This document shows positions 1-10,156 of a DNA stretch of 64,000 nt, in pieces. The first letter of the stretch is position 1, and every line of letters begins with the position of its first letter. The notes beneath the pieces are model-generated. The model saw only the letters and a program-made list of their open reading frames with translations, searched no databases and had not been told where the DNA came from. The position numbers were made by a program, and so were the translations under genes. This stretch comes from Cyclobacterium marinum DSM 745 (GTDB lineage Bacteria > Bacteroidota > Bacteroidia > Cytophagales > Cyclobacteriaceae), in NCBI RefSeq assembly GCF_000222485.1, contig NC_015914.1, positions 4,322,001-4,386,000 on the forward strand, given 5' to 3'.

Positions 1-1470
1 GAAGACAAAATTACTTCAGCCAATTTCCCCCAAAATGAAGAGGACATAAAACTACTACTCAATGGGGTTTATGCGCTCTTACGCGAAAACTCAATTTATA
101 ATGAAGGGCTTTTTGGTTTCGGTGTGCTGGATGGAGCGACACCGAATGCGTTCAATTGGGGGAATACACCAATTGCAAGGGCTGGAACGGGGCAATTGAA
201 TTCTAGTGATGGCAGTATTGTAAGTTTTAGGTGGACGAGGTCCTATGCAATAATCTTTAGAGCAAATTATCTTTTACAAGCATTGGATCAGATAGATATC
301 CCCGAAGCCGATAAAACAATCTACAGAGCAGAAGCTAGATTTCTACGCGGATTGGCTTATTCTATACTTGCTGAAGGCTTTGGTGGTGTTCCGATTATTT
401 TAACAGCCATTTCCACAGAAGAAGCAAGGTCTATAACGAGAGCAAGTAGGGAGGAAACTTGGGAGCAGGTTTTGGCTGATTTTAATATGGCCATAGATAA
501 TCTTAATGCAGAAGCTCCTGAGCTTGGCCGGGCAACGAAAGGGGCGGCTTTGGGAATGAAAATGAGGGCTTTACTTTACCAAGGTAAATATGAAGAGGTA
601 TTGCAAGTCATCAATGAAATTGATGCTTTGAATAAATATGAGCTTTTCCATAGCTATGAAGGATTGTTTAGGTTAGAAAATGAAAATAATTTGGAAGTGA
701 TCTTTGATATTCAATACATCTCCGGAGAAAATTCTCAAGGATCTTTGCATGACCAGTATTGTGGTACAGGTACCGGCAGCTGGACCCGGGGAAGCCGCTA
801 TGTACCTACTGATGATTTGGTCAATGCTTATGAGATGATTGATGGTTCGGAAGTTGATCCCAATAATCCATTTGAAGGGAGAGATCCCAGACTCGAGTTT
901 ACCGTAGTGGTGCCCGGTGCCTATATTTTGGGATATAGGTTTCCAAATTATGAATATCCGGGAGGCGCTTTCAACCATCCGGGAAACCGATTAAAGCATC
1001 TTAGTGCAAGGAAATATCGAATTGAACCTGAATCAGATTTGCCCCCTTCCGGCCAATCAGGCCTTAATAATATAGTATTAAGGTATGCGGATGTGATTTT
1101 ATCTAAGGCAGAAGCCATTATTGAAACCAATGGCGACATTGATGAAGCCATCAGTTTAATTAATAGAATTCGAACAGAAAGGGATGATGTGAAGATTACT
1201 CCTTTGCCCACTGGGCTTTCTCAAGAAGAAGCACGAGAAAAACTAAGGCATGAAAGAAGGATAGAGTTTGCCTTAGAGGGATTGTATTGGGCAGACATTA
1301 AAAGATGGGGAATTGGGCCTGAAATTTATCCTGTAGAAGTAAAAGATCATAATGGCGATGTAATTGAGACAAAATTCCCGAATGGATACCTCGATTTTTA
1401 TCAGTTACTTCCAATCCCCGATAGTGAGATATCACTGAATGAAAATTTGACCCAAAACCCCGGTTGGTAA
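1..1470 (+). CDS. susD: SusD/RagB family nutrient-binding lipoprotein, 5' end outside window
   Basis: Outer-membrane SusD-like protein that caps a SusC channel and binds glycan. The reading frame is open from base 1, so the gene begins before the window and 489 codons are seen. An in-window GTG at 124 is not the start, because the upstream residues (ANFPQNEEDIKLLLNGVYAL) are typical SusD N-terminal sequence. Family signs are the TPR-like segment with AEARFLRGLAYSILAEGFGG, the ATKGAALGMKMRALLYQGKY helix, RHERRIEFALEGLYWADIKR, and the terminal PIPDSEISLNENLTQNPGW. A SusC gene is expected just upstream. The five sulfatases downstream on the same strand imply a sulfated substrate. Assignment to the family is very sure; the ligand is unknown. 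Confidence 0.95.
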   Translation, partial: EDKITSANFPQNEEDIKLLLNGVYALLRENSIYNEGLFGFGVLDGATPNAFNWGNTPIARAGTGQLNSSDGSIVSFRWTRSYAIIFRANYLLQALDQIDIPEADKTIYRAEARFLRGLAYSILAEGFGGVPIILTAISTEEARSITRASREETWEQVLADFNMAIDNLNAEAPELGRATKGAALGMKMRALLYQGKYEEVLQVINEIDALNKYELFHSYEGLFRLENENNLEVIFDIQYISGENSQGSLHDQYCGTGTGSWTRGSRYVPTDDLVNAYEMIDGSEVDPNNPFEGRDPRLEFTVVVPGAYILGYRFPNYEYPGGAFNHPGNRLKHLSARKYRIEPESDLPPSGQSGLNNIVLRYADVILSKAEAIIETNGDIDEAISLINRIRTERDDVKITPLPTGLSQEEAREKLRHERRIEFALEGLYWADIKRWGIGPEIYPVEVKDHNGDVIETKFPNGYLDFYQLLPIPDSEISLNENLTQNPGW

Positions 1471-1485
1471 AAAGGATTAACTTAT

Positions 1486-1519
1486 CCGGTCTCTGAAATT
1501 ATGCGATGGCAGAGACCGG
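1486..1519 (+). promoter_or_regulatory. Intercistronic hairpin between susD and first sulfatase
   Basis: CCGGTCTCTG (1486-1495) and CAGAGACCGG (1510-1519) form a perfect 10-bp stem with a 14-nt loop, 16 bases after the susD stop and followed by a pyrimidine-rich stretch without a clean T-run. Its position fits a partial terminator or mRNA-stabilising hairpin that keeps susC/susD expression above that of the sulfatases. That role is inferred from position only. Confidence 0.6.
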
Positions 1520-1557
1520 TTAAACCTTTTCTTTAAAAACTGAAAATAGAGGAAAAA

Positions 1558-2885
1558 ATGAATGTGTCAAGAATACTTTACCCGCTCCTTATTTTGACTC
1601 TATACCTAGGGGCATGCAATAAGCTGGAGATGAAGCAGGATATTCCTCCGAATTTTATTGTCATTTTAGCTGATGATTTAGGCTATGGAGGACTAGGAGC
1701 TTATGGGGATAGTACACTTAAAACACCTAATATTGATTATTTGTCTGAAAATGGGATTCGTTTTACCGATTTCCACTCCAATGCCCCCGTTTGTTCACCC
1801 ACACGGGCTGCACTTATGACCGGTAATTACCAGCAGCGTGCTGGAATGGAGGGTGTCATATATGTAAGAGGAGAAACCAGAAAGGTGGGCCTCGATACGG
1901 GTCAGTTGACTGTTGCCAAGTTGCTACAATCGGTTGGTTATCAAACTGGAATAATGGGAAAGTGGCATTTGGGATATGAAAAGCAATACAACCCTGTGCA
2001 TCATGGTTTTGATACCTTTTATGGATATTTAAGTGGAAACATTGACTACCATACCCATTATGACAATGCCGGAATCTATGATTGGTGGCATAATTTGGAT
2101 AGCATTTATGAGGAGGGATATGTGACTGATTTAATCACCCAGCATGCAGTGGACTTTATAAAACAAAATAAAAAAGAGCCATTCTTTCTGTATGTATCTC
2201 AGGAAGCCCCACATGTTCCATTTCAGGGGAGAAATGATCCGGGATACAGGTTTCCCGGTAAGGAGTTTAGCTATCATGGGCCGGTAAAAGATACCTTGGA
2301 AGTATACAATGAAATGGTGGAAGTTATGGACGAAGGAGTGGGAGATATCATGGATGCCTTGAGGGAATCAGGGATAGAAGAAAATACCCTTGTTTTGTTT
2401 ATTTCAGACAATGGAGCGGAAGTATTTGGAAACAATGGAGGGCTAAGCGGAAGTAAAGGTAACCTTTTGGAAGGAGGTCACAGGGTGCCTGGAATTGCCT
2501 ATTGGAAGGGGAAGATTAAACCTGGAGAATCGGCCGAAACAATTTTAAGTATGGATATTTTGCCCACTTTACTTAAGATGAGCGGGGCAGAATTCCCGGA
2601 AGAGCTTAAGTTTGATGGGTGGACCTGTCGGACCACCTTTTTAGGGGACAAGCCCTTCAAGAAAGGTTACTATTTTGGAGATACCGAAACCAATTAGTTG
2701 CCAGAAATCAAGAATGGAAACTTCTTATTTCTGATCAAGATACCCTATTAGTGAATTTGGACCAAGATTTATTGGAAAAACGCAATCTTGCTAAGGAAAG
2801 CCCAGACATTTTAAAGGAGCTTTTGGAAAAGCTGGGGGAATGGGAAAAAGAAATGGGAACCGTAGAAAAGATGAAGACCATATAA
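1558..2885 (+). pseudogene. S1 family sulfatase lipoprotein, frameshifted near its C-terminus
   Basis: Formylglycine-dependent S1 sulfatase with a lipoprotein signal (LTLYLGAC, Cys20), so probably periplasmic and membrane-anchored. Metal-binding DD is at 39-40, the active-site motif CSPTR begins at Cys79, followed by GKWHLG, APHVPF, SDNGAEVF and LLEGGHRVP. The starting frame runs to a stop at 2695-2697 (379 aa), but its last ~25 residues are not sulfatase-like. The -1 frame from 2619 reads VDLSDHL, then ERLLFWRYRNQLVARNQEWK, the expected family ending, up to 2885. One extra G in the GGG at 2617-2619 would restore a 442-aa protein. The gene is therefore a one-base deletion mutant or contains a sequence error. 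It is the first of five sulfatases in an apparent operon. Confidence 0.88.
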
Positions 2886-2914
2886 TATAGTATTTCAATT
2901 GTTCAAATCGAAAA

Positions 2915-4315
2915 ATGTTTTCAATGATACGTAATTTGATAATCTTACTTGTAATGGCATTTACTTCTTATCAAGAGGTCTTGGCTCAAAGTAAAAATTT
3001 ACCCAATATTGTATTGCTATTGGCAGATGACTTGGGATATAGGGATTTAAGTTGCTATGGTAGCACACAGGTAAATACGCCCAATTTAGACAAACTTGCA
3101 GCAAGGGGAGTAAGGTTCACTGATTTCTATGCAGGGTCTGCAGTTTGTTCCCCCTCCAGGGCGGCATTGATGACCGGGCGTTCATCCGTTAGGGCAGGAA
3201 TCTATAGCTGGATTCACACTTCTCATAAAATGCATTTGGCTGAATCTGAAGTTACCACAGCTGAAGTATTAAAAAAGGCCGGCTATGCTACTGCCCATAT
3301 AGGAAAATGGCACCTAGGTTATGACCTGGAAGCAGCATCGGGCCCAGGTCCAAATCCCGGAGATCAAGGATTTGATCACTGGATTGCAACCGGCAATAAT
3401 GCCATTCCTTCGCATGAAAATCCGGTTAATTTTGTACGCAACGGCCAAGCCCTGGGTGAGCTTGAAGGCTTTTCTTCTCATATCCTTGCAGATGAAGCCA
3501 TAGGTTGGCTTAAAAAGCGGCCAAAAGACCAACCATTTTTTATAAACCTATGGTTTCATGAACCTCATCAAAAAGTGGCTGCACCCGAGAAATTTTTATC
3601 CGAACACAAGGATACAAACCTTCCTGCTTACTATGGAAGTATAGAAAATATGGATGAGGCCATTGGTAGAATTTTAGAGGAACTGGAAATTCAAGGGCTA
3701 ACAGAAGAAACTTTAATTGTATTTATGTCGGATAATGGAAGTTACCGAGGAGCCCATGGCAGCAATGGTGAATTGACCAAAGGAAAAACCACTTTGTGGG
3801 AAGGGGGCATACGGGTGCCGGGCATCTTTAGTTGGCCGGGAGTAATTGCAAAAGGATCCATAGAGAACAGGCCTGCGGGGGTGGTAGATGTTTTTCCGAC
3901 AATTAGGGAAATTGTCAGTGTAAAAATTGACCCTGAAATTGTAATTGACGGCACTAGCTTAATTTCCCTATTTAAGACAGGCAAGTTTGAGCGTAAAAAG
4001 CCTTTATACTGGTTTTATCCTCCTTCCAGACCTGTTGCCGTAATCAGGCAAGGGCCTTGGAATCTGATAGCCGATCCTGAAATAGACATTCCCAGAGGAA
4101 ATATGTTTCAAGAAGCGTATATTGGGATGATCAAAGAGACTAAGTTAATTAATTTTAGGTTATACAACCTTAGAAATGATCCCAAACAAAATAAGGATGT
4201 ATCCTCAGAGAATCCTGAAATATTTGAAAGTTTGAAAAATGAAATGATTCAATTGCATGAGGAAATCGTAGAAGAAGCGCTGGACTGGAGAAGTTTTTCA
4301 TGGGACAACAATTAA
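2915..4315 (+). CDS. S1 family sulfatase, secreted
   Basis: Intact 466-aa formylglycine sulfatase expected to remove sulfate esters from a glycan in the periplasm. A signal peptide ends near EVLAQ (residue 25). The DD metal ligands (38-39), the CSPSR active-site motif (Cys78), GKWHLG, EPHQKV, MSDNGS and LWEGGIRVP are all present. A second in-frame ATG lies at 2924, so the start may be three codons later. It begins 29 bases after the previous gene's restored end and is followed after 25 bases by another sulfatase, so co-transcription is likely. The fragment NPGDQGFDHWIATGNNAIPS is usual for the family. The substrate cannot be told from sequence alone. Confidence 0.93.
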   Translation: MFSMIRNLIILLVMAFTSYQEVLAQSKNLPNIVLLLADDLGYRDLSCYGSTQVNTPNLDKLAARGVRFTDFYAGSAVCSPSRAALMTGRSSVRAGIYSWIHTSHKMHLAESEVTTAEVLKKAGYATAHIGKWHLGYDLEAASGPGPNPGDQGFDHWIATGNNAIPSHENPVNFVRNGQALGELEGFSSHILADEAIGWLKKRPKDQPFFINLWFHEPHQKVAAPEKFLSEHKDTNLPAYYGSIENMDEAIGRILEELEIQGLTEETLIVFMSDNGSYRGAHGSNGELTKGKTTLWEGGIRVPGIFSWPGVIAKGSIENRPAGVVDVFPTIREIVSVKIDPEIVIDGTSLISLFKTGKFERKKPLYWFYPPSRPVAVIRQGPWNLIADPEIDIPRGNMFQEAYIGMIKETKLINFRLYNLRNDPKQNKDVSSENPEIFESLKNEMIQLHEEIVEEALDWRSFSWDNN

Positions 4316-4340
4316 AAACTAAAAAATTAAAATATAAATA

Positions 4341-5705
4341 ATGAAGTTTACCGGATGGAAGAACTTAGGCCTTACTTGTATGATGTTAGGTTTAGGAATT
4401 GTGCATGCTCAAACCATAAAGAACAACGAGAAGCCAAATATTTTAATTATTTTCACTGATGATCAGGGGTATCATGACGTCTCCTATTATGGTACAGAAG
4501 ATATTCAAACTCCCCATATTGATGCCATTAGAAATGATGGGATGCAATTCGATTATTTCTATACCAATTCGCCGGTTTGTGCGCCAACAAGGGCTTCCTT
4601 GATGTCGGGTCGATACCCTGATCATGTAGGTGTACCCGGATTGGTGAGGTCAAATCCTGCCAACAATTGGGGGTATTTAAATCCGGAAACAATATTGCTT
4701 CCGGCAATGCTTAAAAAAGGGGGCTATCATACCGCACACATTGGTAAATGGAACCTTGGTTTAATGCATCCTAATCTTCCCAACGACCATGGATTTGACT
4801 ATTTTCATGGTTGGCTGGAAGACATGATGGATGATTATTTGACTCATAGAAGGCATGGGAAAAATTACATGCGATTAAATGAAGAAATAATCGACCCTAA
4901 GGGGCATGCCACCGATTTATTTACCCAATGGTCGGTAAATTATATTAAAGAAAGAGAAAAGGAAGAGCGTCCATTTTTTCTTTATCTGGCATACAATGCG
5001 CCGCATTTCCCTGTTCAGCCTCCAAAATCATGGGTTGAAAAAGTGAATAAAAGGGAGCCGGGATTGCCTGAAAAACGAGCCAATTTGATTGCGTTTATTG
5101 AACATTTAGATGATGGGATTGGACAGGTAATCAATGCGCTTAAAGAAACCGGTCAATATGAGAACACCCTGATTATTTTTACTAGCGATAATGGGGGGCA
5201 CCTTCCTGATTTGGCAAATAACGGTTTATTACGTGACGGAAAGCAAAGCATGTACGAAGGAGGCTTACGTGTGCCTACAGCCATCTCTTGGCCCGCGAAA
5301 ATAAAGGCAGGGAGTACTTCAGATCAGGTGAACTTATCCATGGATATTTTCCCTACCCTTACTGAAATTGCAGGGGTTGATTTGGATCATGCTATCAATG
5401 GAAGAAGTTTTCTTCCTACACTATTGGGGCAAAACATGAAGGAAGAAGCAAGACCATTGTATTTTGTAAGAAGGGAGGGAGGAACAAGGTATGGAGGAAA
5501 AGCGTATCATGCCTTACGTTTAGGTGATTGGAAATTACTGCAAAACAGCCCTTTCCAACCTATGGAGCTATATAATCTTAAAGAAGACCCCTACGAGAAG
5601 AATAATATTATATTGGAAAATAAGGAGGTTTTTCAAAAATTAAATGCTTATTTAATGTCTTATATTCAGGAAGGGGGCAAAGTTCCTTGGCAAAAACCTG
5701 AATAG
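4341..5705 (+). CDS. S1 family sulfatase with Asn in place of the GKWH histidine
   Basis: 454-aa secreted sulfatase with a signal peptide ending near VHAQ (residue 24). It keeps the metal-binding DD (TDDQGYHD), the formylglycine site CAPTR (Cys80), APHFPV, TSDNGG and MYEGGLRVP. The motif normally read GKWHLG is IGKWNLG here: residue 138 is Asn (codon AAC). In characterised arylsulfatases this His contacts the formylglycine and helps turnover, so the enzyme may be slow, changed in specificity, or inactive. The reading frame is otherwise undamaged, which argues for a retained function. It sits in the sulfatase operon with a 37-base gap to the next gene. Family sure; activity uncertain. Confidence 0.92.
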   Translation: MKFTGWKNLGLTCMMLGLGIVHAQTIKNNEKPNILIIFTDDQGYHDVSYYGTEDIQTPHIDAIRNDGMQFDYFYTNSPVCAPTRASLMSGRYPDHVGVPGLVRSNPANNWGYLNPETILLPAMLKKGGYHTAHIGKWNLGLMHPNLPNDHGFDYFHGWLEDMMDDYLTHRRHGKNYMRLNEEIIDPKGHATDLFTQWSVNYIKEREKEERPFFLYLAYNAPHFPVQPPKSWVEKVNKREPGLPEKRANLIAFIEHLDDGIGQVINALKETGQYENTLIIFTSDNGGHLPDLANNGLLRDGKQSMYEGGLRVPTAISWPAKIKAGSTSDQVNLSMDIFPTLTEIAGVDLDHAINGRSFLPTLLGQNMKEEARPLYFVRREGGTRYGGKAYHALRLGDWKLLQNSPFQPMELYNLKEDPYEKNNIILENKEVFQKLNAYLMSYIQEGGKVPWQKPE

Positions 5706-5742
5706 CATATTATAGTTTTTATTAAATATAAGTTCAAAAAAA

Positions 5743-7188
5743 ATGAAATTAATTAACCCCGGAATAGCCTTAGGCTTGTTTATCAGTTGTATAGGTTTTT
5801 TTGTTACAACAGCGGAGGCAAGACAGGGTGGAGAAAAACCCAATATAATTGTGATTTTTGCGGATGATTTGGGATATGGAGACCTAGGTGTATTTGGTCA
5901 TCCATCCATAAAGACTCCCAATTTGGATAAAATGGCTTTTGAAGGGCAGAAGTGGACCAATTTTTATGTTGCTGCCCCGGTTTGTACACCTAGTAGGGCA
6001 GGTCTACTTACCGGAAGGTTGCCAATCCGATCAGGGATGAGTAGTGATGATAGAAGGGTGCTTTTCCCGGATTCAGATGGTGGACTGCCTCAATCAGAAA
6101 TTACTATTGCTAAAGCTCTAAAGGGAAATGGCTACCAAACTGCGGCAATTGGAAAATGGCACTTGGGGCATAAGTCACCTTACCTACCTACAGATCATGG
6201 TTTTGATAGTTATTTTGGTATACCTTACTCCAATGATATGGATAAGATCGACAAAACGGATCATTTTACCTTGACCGATAATGAAAAGTTTGATGCCTAT
6301 AATGTTCCTTTGATGAAGGACGCGGAAATTGCTGAAAGGCCAACAGACCAACGAACCCTTACAAAAAGATATACAGAAGAAGCCGTATCTAAAATCAAAG
6401 CTTTCAAAGACGAACCATTCTTTATCTATTTGGCCCACAACCTGCCTCACATACCTTTGTTCAGGTCTGCAGCATTTAAAGATCAGTCTCTTGGGGGAAT
6501 ATACGGAGATGTGATTGAAGAAATTGATTGGTCTGTCGGTCAAATTCTTTCCACCTTGAAAGAGGAAGGAATTGCAGAGAATACCTTGGTGGTCTTCACC
6601 TCTGACAATGGACCTTGGCATGTGTTTAAAACACATGGTGGAACAGCCGGCTTACTAAGAGGAGCCAAAGGAGGGACCTTCGAAGGGGGGATGAGAGAGC
6701 CTACTGTCTTTTGGTGGCCTGCTCAAATCAAACCGGGGGTGGTGATGGATATGGGAACTACAATGGACTTGTTACCAACTTTTTGTGCCATATCAGGAAC
6801 TGAATTGCCGGATGACAGGATTTATGACGGTTATGACATTTCGGGATTACTGAAGGGAACAGGTAAAAGTGAAAGGGAAACGGTGTTTTATTATCGGGGT
6901 CAAAGAGTATATGCTATCAGAAAAGGAGATTACAAAGCTCACTTTATTACACAGCTAGAATATGGTAACCCTACTGCACATCCGGTAACTCGGCCTGAAG
7001 TGGTTGTTGAGAATAAAGCGACTGTTTTAGAAACGCCTTTATTATATAATGTAAATGTTGATCCTGGGGAACGATTTAATATTGCAGAAGACCATCCGGA
7101 GATTATTGCTGAAATCAGAGAGGTGTTGGCAGCACACCAAGCGAGCATTGTTCCGGTGGAAAATCAACTTGAAAAATATCCAAAATAA
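5743..7188 (+). CDS. S1 family sulfatase, secreted
   Basis: 481-aa formylglycine-dependent sulfatase with a Sec signal ending near TTAEA (residue 26). It shows the ADD metal site (40-42), active-site CTPSR (Cys81), [21 protein letters not shown] and the [14 protein letters not shown] stretch that closes the pocket. The C-terminal region ([36 protein letters not shown]) matches the usual small subdomain. It is the fourth sulfatase of the operon, and the next gene starts 28 bases after its stop. No key residue is missing. Exact substrate (aryl, galactose or fucose sulfate) cannot be decided without subfamily comparison. Confidence 0.93.
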   Translation: MKLINPGIALGLFISCIGFFVTTAEARQGGEKPNIIVIFADDLGYGDLGVFGHPSIKTPNLDKMAFEGQKWTNFYVAAPVCTPSRAGLLTGRLPIRSGMSSDDRRVLFPDSDGGLPQSEITIAKALKGNGYQTAAIGKWHLGHKSPYLPTDHGFDSYFGIPYSNDMDKIDKTDHFTLTDNEKFDAYNVPLMKDAEIAERPTDQRTLTKRYTEEAVSKIKAFKDEPFFIYLAHNLPHIPLFRSAAFKDQSLGGIYGDVIEEIDWSVGQILSTLKEEGIAENTLVVFTSDNGPWHVFKTHGGTAGLLRGAKGGTFEGGMREPTVFWWPAQIKPGVVMDMGTTMDLLPTFCAISGTELPDDRIYDGYDISGLLKGTGKSERETVFYYRGQRVYAIRKGDYKAHFITQLEYGNPTAHPVTRPEVVVENKATVLETPLLYNVNVDPGERFNIAEDHPEIIAEIREVLAAHQASIVPVENQLEKYPK

Positions 7189-7216
7189 CGTATCAATCAC
7201 CCAAGATAGACTTAAC

Positions 7217-8988
7217 ATGAAAGCTTTCTTTTTTATTTTCACCTTTATTTTATGTTTTCAATCCATAGAGGTGGATGCATATCAAGCTAAAGAACAGCCA
7301 CCCAATGTTATCCTAATTATTACAGATGATCAGGGTTATGGAGACTTTGGGTTTACGGGTAACCCTCATGTTCAAACCCCACAATTAGACCAATTAGCAG
7401 AAGAAAGCATTCGGTTGAATAATTTTTATGTTTCTCCGGTATGTGCTCCTACCAGGTCTAGTTTGATGACCGGACGGTATTCTCTTAGAACGGGTGTGAG
7501 AGATACCTATAACGGTGGAGCCACCATGGCTACGGAAGAAATTACTTTGGCAGAAATGCTTAAAGATGCGGGCTATGCAACGGGTATCTTCGGAAAATGG
7601 CATTTAGGGGACAATTATCCTTTTCGACCGGGAGATCAGGGGTTTGATGAATCTTTAATTCATTTGTCAGGAGGAATGGTCAGCCGGGTGATTTTACAAC
7701 CTATTTTAAAATGGACCGAAGTTATTTTGACCCTACGCTTTGGTACAACGGTAAACAGAAATCTTTTCTTGGCTATTGTTCGGATATATTTACCGATGAG
7801 GCCATCCACTTTGTAGAAAAGCAAAGTAAAGATCAACCGTTTTTTCTGTACTTGTCATTTAATGCCCCACATACCCCTTTGCAGGTGCCGGATAAATATT
7901 ATGAAAAATACAAAGACATTGATCCATCTTTAGGTTTTGAAAGTCAAAGGATGCCTTTTCCAAAGATGAGTGAAAAGGACAAAGAAGATGCAAGAAAAGT
8001 ATACGCCATGGTTTCCAATATTGATGACAATATCGGGAAATTAATAAATAAGTTGGATGAGTTGGGTATTGCTGATAATACTATTTTTGTCTTCATGACA
8101 GACAACGGCCCGCAACAGTCCAGGTATGTGGCAGGCCTAAGAGGTAAGAAAGGGAGTGTTTACCGTGGAGGGGTAAAGGTGCCCTTTCTAATCAAATACC
8201 CTAAAGGTCTAGCAACCAATAAAGCAGTGAATACTACCCTGGCACAGATCGACGTAATGCCAACTTTGGCTGAGCTTTGCCAAGTGAAATTGCCGGAAGA
8301 TAGGGAGATTGATGGAAAAAGTTTCGCAAGGATATTAAAAGGGGAGGTTAAATCTGAAACAGTTTTTGAAGAACGACCTCTATTTTTCTATTGGACACGA
8401 AAATTACCGGAATTATACGACAATGTAGCCATTCAGCAAGGTCCTTATAAATTGGTGGGAAATACAAGCTTTAATGCTAGTCCTAAAGATTTTGAATTGT
8501 TTCATCTGGAAAAAGACCCATATGAGCTCGAAAATTTGGTTGAGCAACAGCCTGAAAAGGCCAAAGAATTAAAAGAGAGCATGGATCTATTGGTTAATGA
8601 ATTAACAACCTCCCCAAATCTTAAAGAAGAACAGCGGCCTATCATTGGTACATCCCATGAAAACCCACTTGTTTTAAACCGAAATGATGCTTCCGGACAA
8701 AGAGGCATATGGACTCAACAGGAAGTCTATGGTTATTGGAACGTTCAAATTCTTGAAGGAAATTACAATATCAGGTACAAATTTATTGAACCTTTAGAGA
8801 AGGAAGGAAAGATAATGCTGGAAACCAATACGCAAATTATTCAATCCCATATTAGCGATATGCCTACTGATACAATTGAACTTAAAAATGTTTCCTTAAA
8901 GGCATATATAGGAAGTGTCACGCCTCATTTTATGAGTGGAGGAAAAAGTATTTTCCCTTTATGGGTGGAATTTGAGCGGATAGATTAA
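7217..8988 (+). pseudogene. S1 family sulfatase with C-terminal extension, frameshifted
   Basis: Fifth sulfatase of the operon, split by a single-base loss. The first part starts at ATG 7217 (signal [14 protein letters not shown], metal DD 37-38, CAPTR at Cys76, [11 protein letters not shown]) and leaves the family sequence after HLSGGM. From about 7679 the -1 frame continues naturally with [20 protein letters not shown], then APHTPL, MTDNGPQQS and the usual subdomain to 8988. One extra G in the GG at 7678-7679 restores a 590-aa protein. The last ~110 residues (NPLVLNRNDASGQRGIW onward) exceed a basic sulfatase and look like the beta-rich tail seen in some arylsulfatases. The EGG stretch reads YRGG here. 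Real decay, phase change and sequence error are all possible. Confidence 0.88.
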
Positions 8989-9138
8989 ACTAAAGGTGTG
9001 AAGATGTAGTTTTTCTAATCCGATTATTAAATAGGATTCCTCATAAGGGTTGCATTTGAAAGGTTTCAGCAGTAATAGTTTGTCTACAGCATATTACGGA
9101 TTCAATTCCTTTGGGCTTTTAGGCTGCTTAAGCTTAAT

Positions 9139-9182
9139 AAATCAAAAAGGGTCAGCAATTACTTGTTGACCCTTTTTGATTT
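9139..9182. terminator. Bidirectional rho-independent terminator
   Basis: A 20-bp stem (left arm AAATCAAAAAGGGTCAGCAA at 9139-9158, right arm 9163-9182, one G-U pair) with a 4-nt loop and A/T tracts on both sides. It ends the sulfatase operon on the plus strand and the small Cys-rich gene on the minus strand. Confidence 0.9.
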
Positions 9183-9197
9183 ACAATTTTTATAATC

Positions 9198-9446
9198 TTA
9201 TGCATTCGCACTTTGCGGGGCCCAATGAGAACAAAGCATTCCAGGAGCCGCTTTTTGTGGGTTGGCACAATCTGTTGTTTCATACCTTAGGCAAGAGTCA
9301 CAGTTTCTGTTATCCTTTAATGCCGCCTTCATTTCGAAGGTGTCACATGTATAGCTATCGTTGACTTTTACACCATGAACTTTACATACGCCATTTGAAC
9401 TCAAATTCTCACAATTATTGCAGTTACTCGCTAATCTAATAGACAT
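9198..9446 (-). CDS. Small cysteine-rich protein of unknown function
   Basis: 82-aa protein with no signal peptide and nine cysteines, several in pairs: CNNCENLSSNGVC, then KVHGVKVNDSYTC, then CDSCLRYETTDC and a final MLCSHW. The spacing (two CxxC knuckles and further paired Cys) suggests zinc binding or an iron-sulfur site in the cytoplasm. It begins at ATG 9446 and ends against the shared terminator at 9139-9182, which supports a real gene. It stands alone, convergent with the sulfatase operon, so context gives no function. I recognise it only as a type of small protein seen in Bacteroidota, not as a named family. Confidence 0.7.
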   Translation of the reverse strand: MSIRLASNCNNCENLSSNGVCKVHGVKVNDSYTCDTFEMKAALKDNRNCDSCLRYETTDCANPQKAAPGMLCSHWAPQSANA

Positions 9447-10156
9447 AATGTTTTGGTTTTAGTTATGAAACAAAACTACGATACCATTCGATTAGAATGA
9501 ATTTAAATAGTTGATAATCAGCTATTTGTATTTAGATCGGTTAAAAATAGCCTGCTATATAGTTGAAAGTTAGTTCATTCAATTTCGGACAATAGAAAAA
9601 TAATTTTAAAAACGTTCATGCAAATTTCTAATAATATGGTTCAGGGATATGGGACTGAAAATTACTCAAGGACTTTCATTAGAAGATTATTCTAAATTTT
9701 GAGAATCGAAAGGTTTTAGTTGAGTTTTATTTAAAGTAAACAAGATTTCATTTGATTTTTTATAGGTTTTGAAAAAAAACTAAAGGGATTAAATGATTTT
9801 TAAATAATGTTTTATTAATATTATTTTAACAAATAAAATAGAGATAATTGTAAATTTATAAAAATTTAGTTTTCTGTTTTCAGATTAAAAAATAAATCAA
9901 TTTTGTTTTTAAAAAGAATACTTAGTTTTAAAGCAGATTTGAACTGAAGGGTTTAGGGGGCTCCCATACTAAGTGAGCAAATACCGTTTGGTTTAAAAGG
10001 GTGAATAGTGTTTTTAAAATAAATCGAACAAAAAATTTAATTTGGTTAATAGTAGAATAGTATAGTTTTTAAATAGTGTTTTCACGTATTTATATTATAA
10101 TAAAATAGTAAAATTTAATAAATCAATATTTCAATATAACACTTAATCCGTACCCT
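9447..10156. other. 710-bp AT-rich intergenic region
   Basis: No coding sequence seen. It lies between the divergent Cys-rich gene and the susC gene, and is strongly AT-rich with long A and T runs, especially in the last 200 bases. It must hold the promoter of the susC-susD operon, and probably a long leader, but I could not pick a convincing -33/-7 pair. Confidence 0.6.

Noticed and set aside
124..126. GTG as start of the first gene
   Set aside because: The frame is open to base 1 and the upstream residues are SusD-like, so the gene simply starts outside the window.
6184..6636. 150-aa minus-strand open frame inside a sulfatase gene
   Set aside because: Shadow of an intact, well-supported sulfatase on the other strand.
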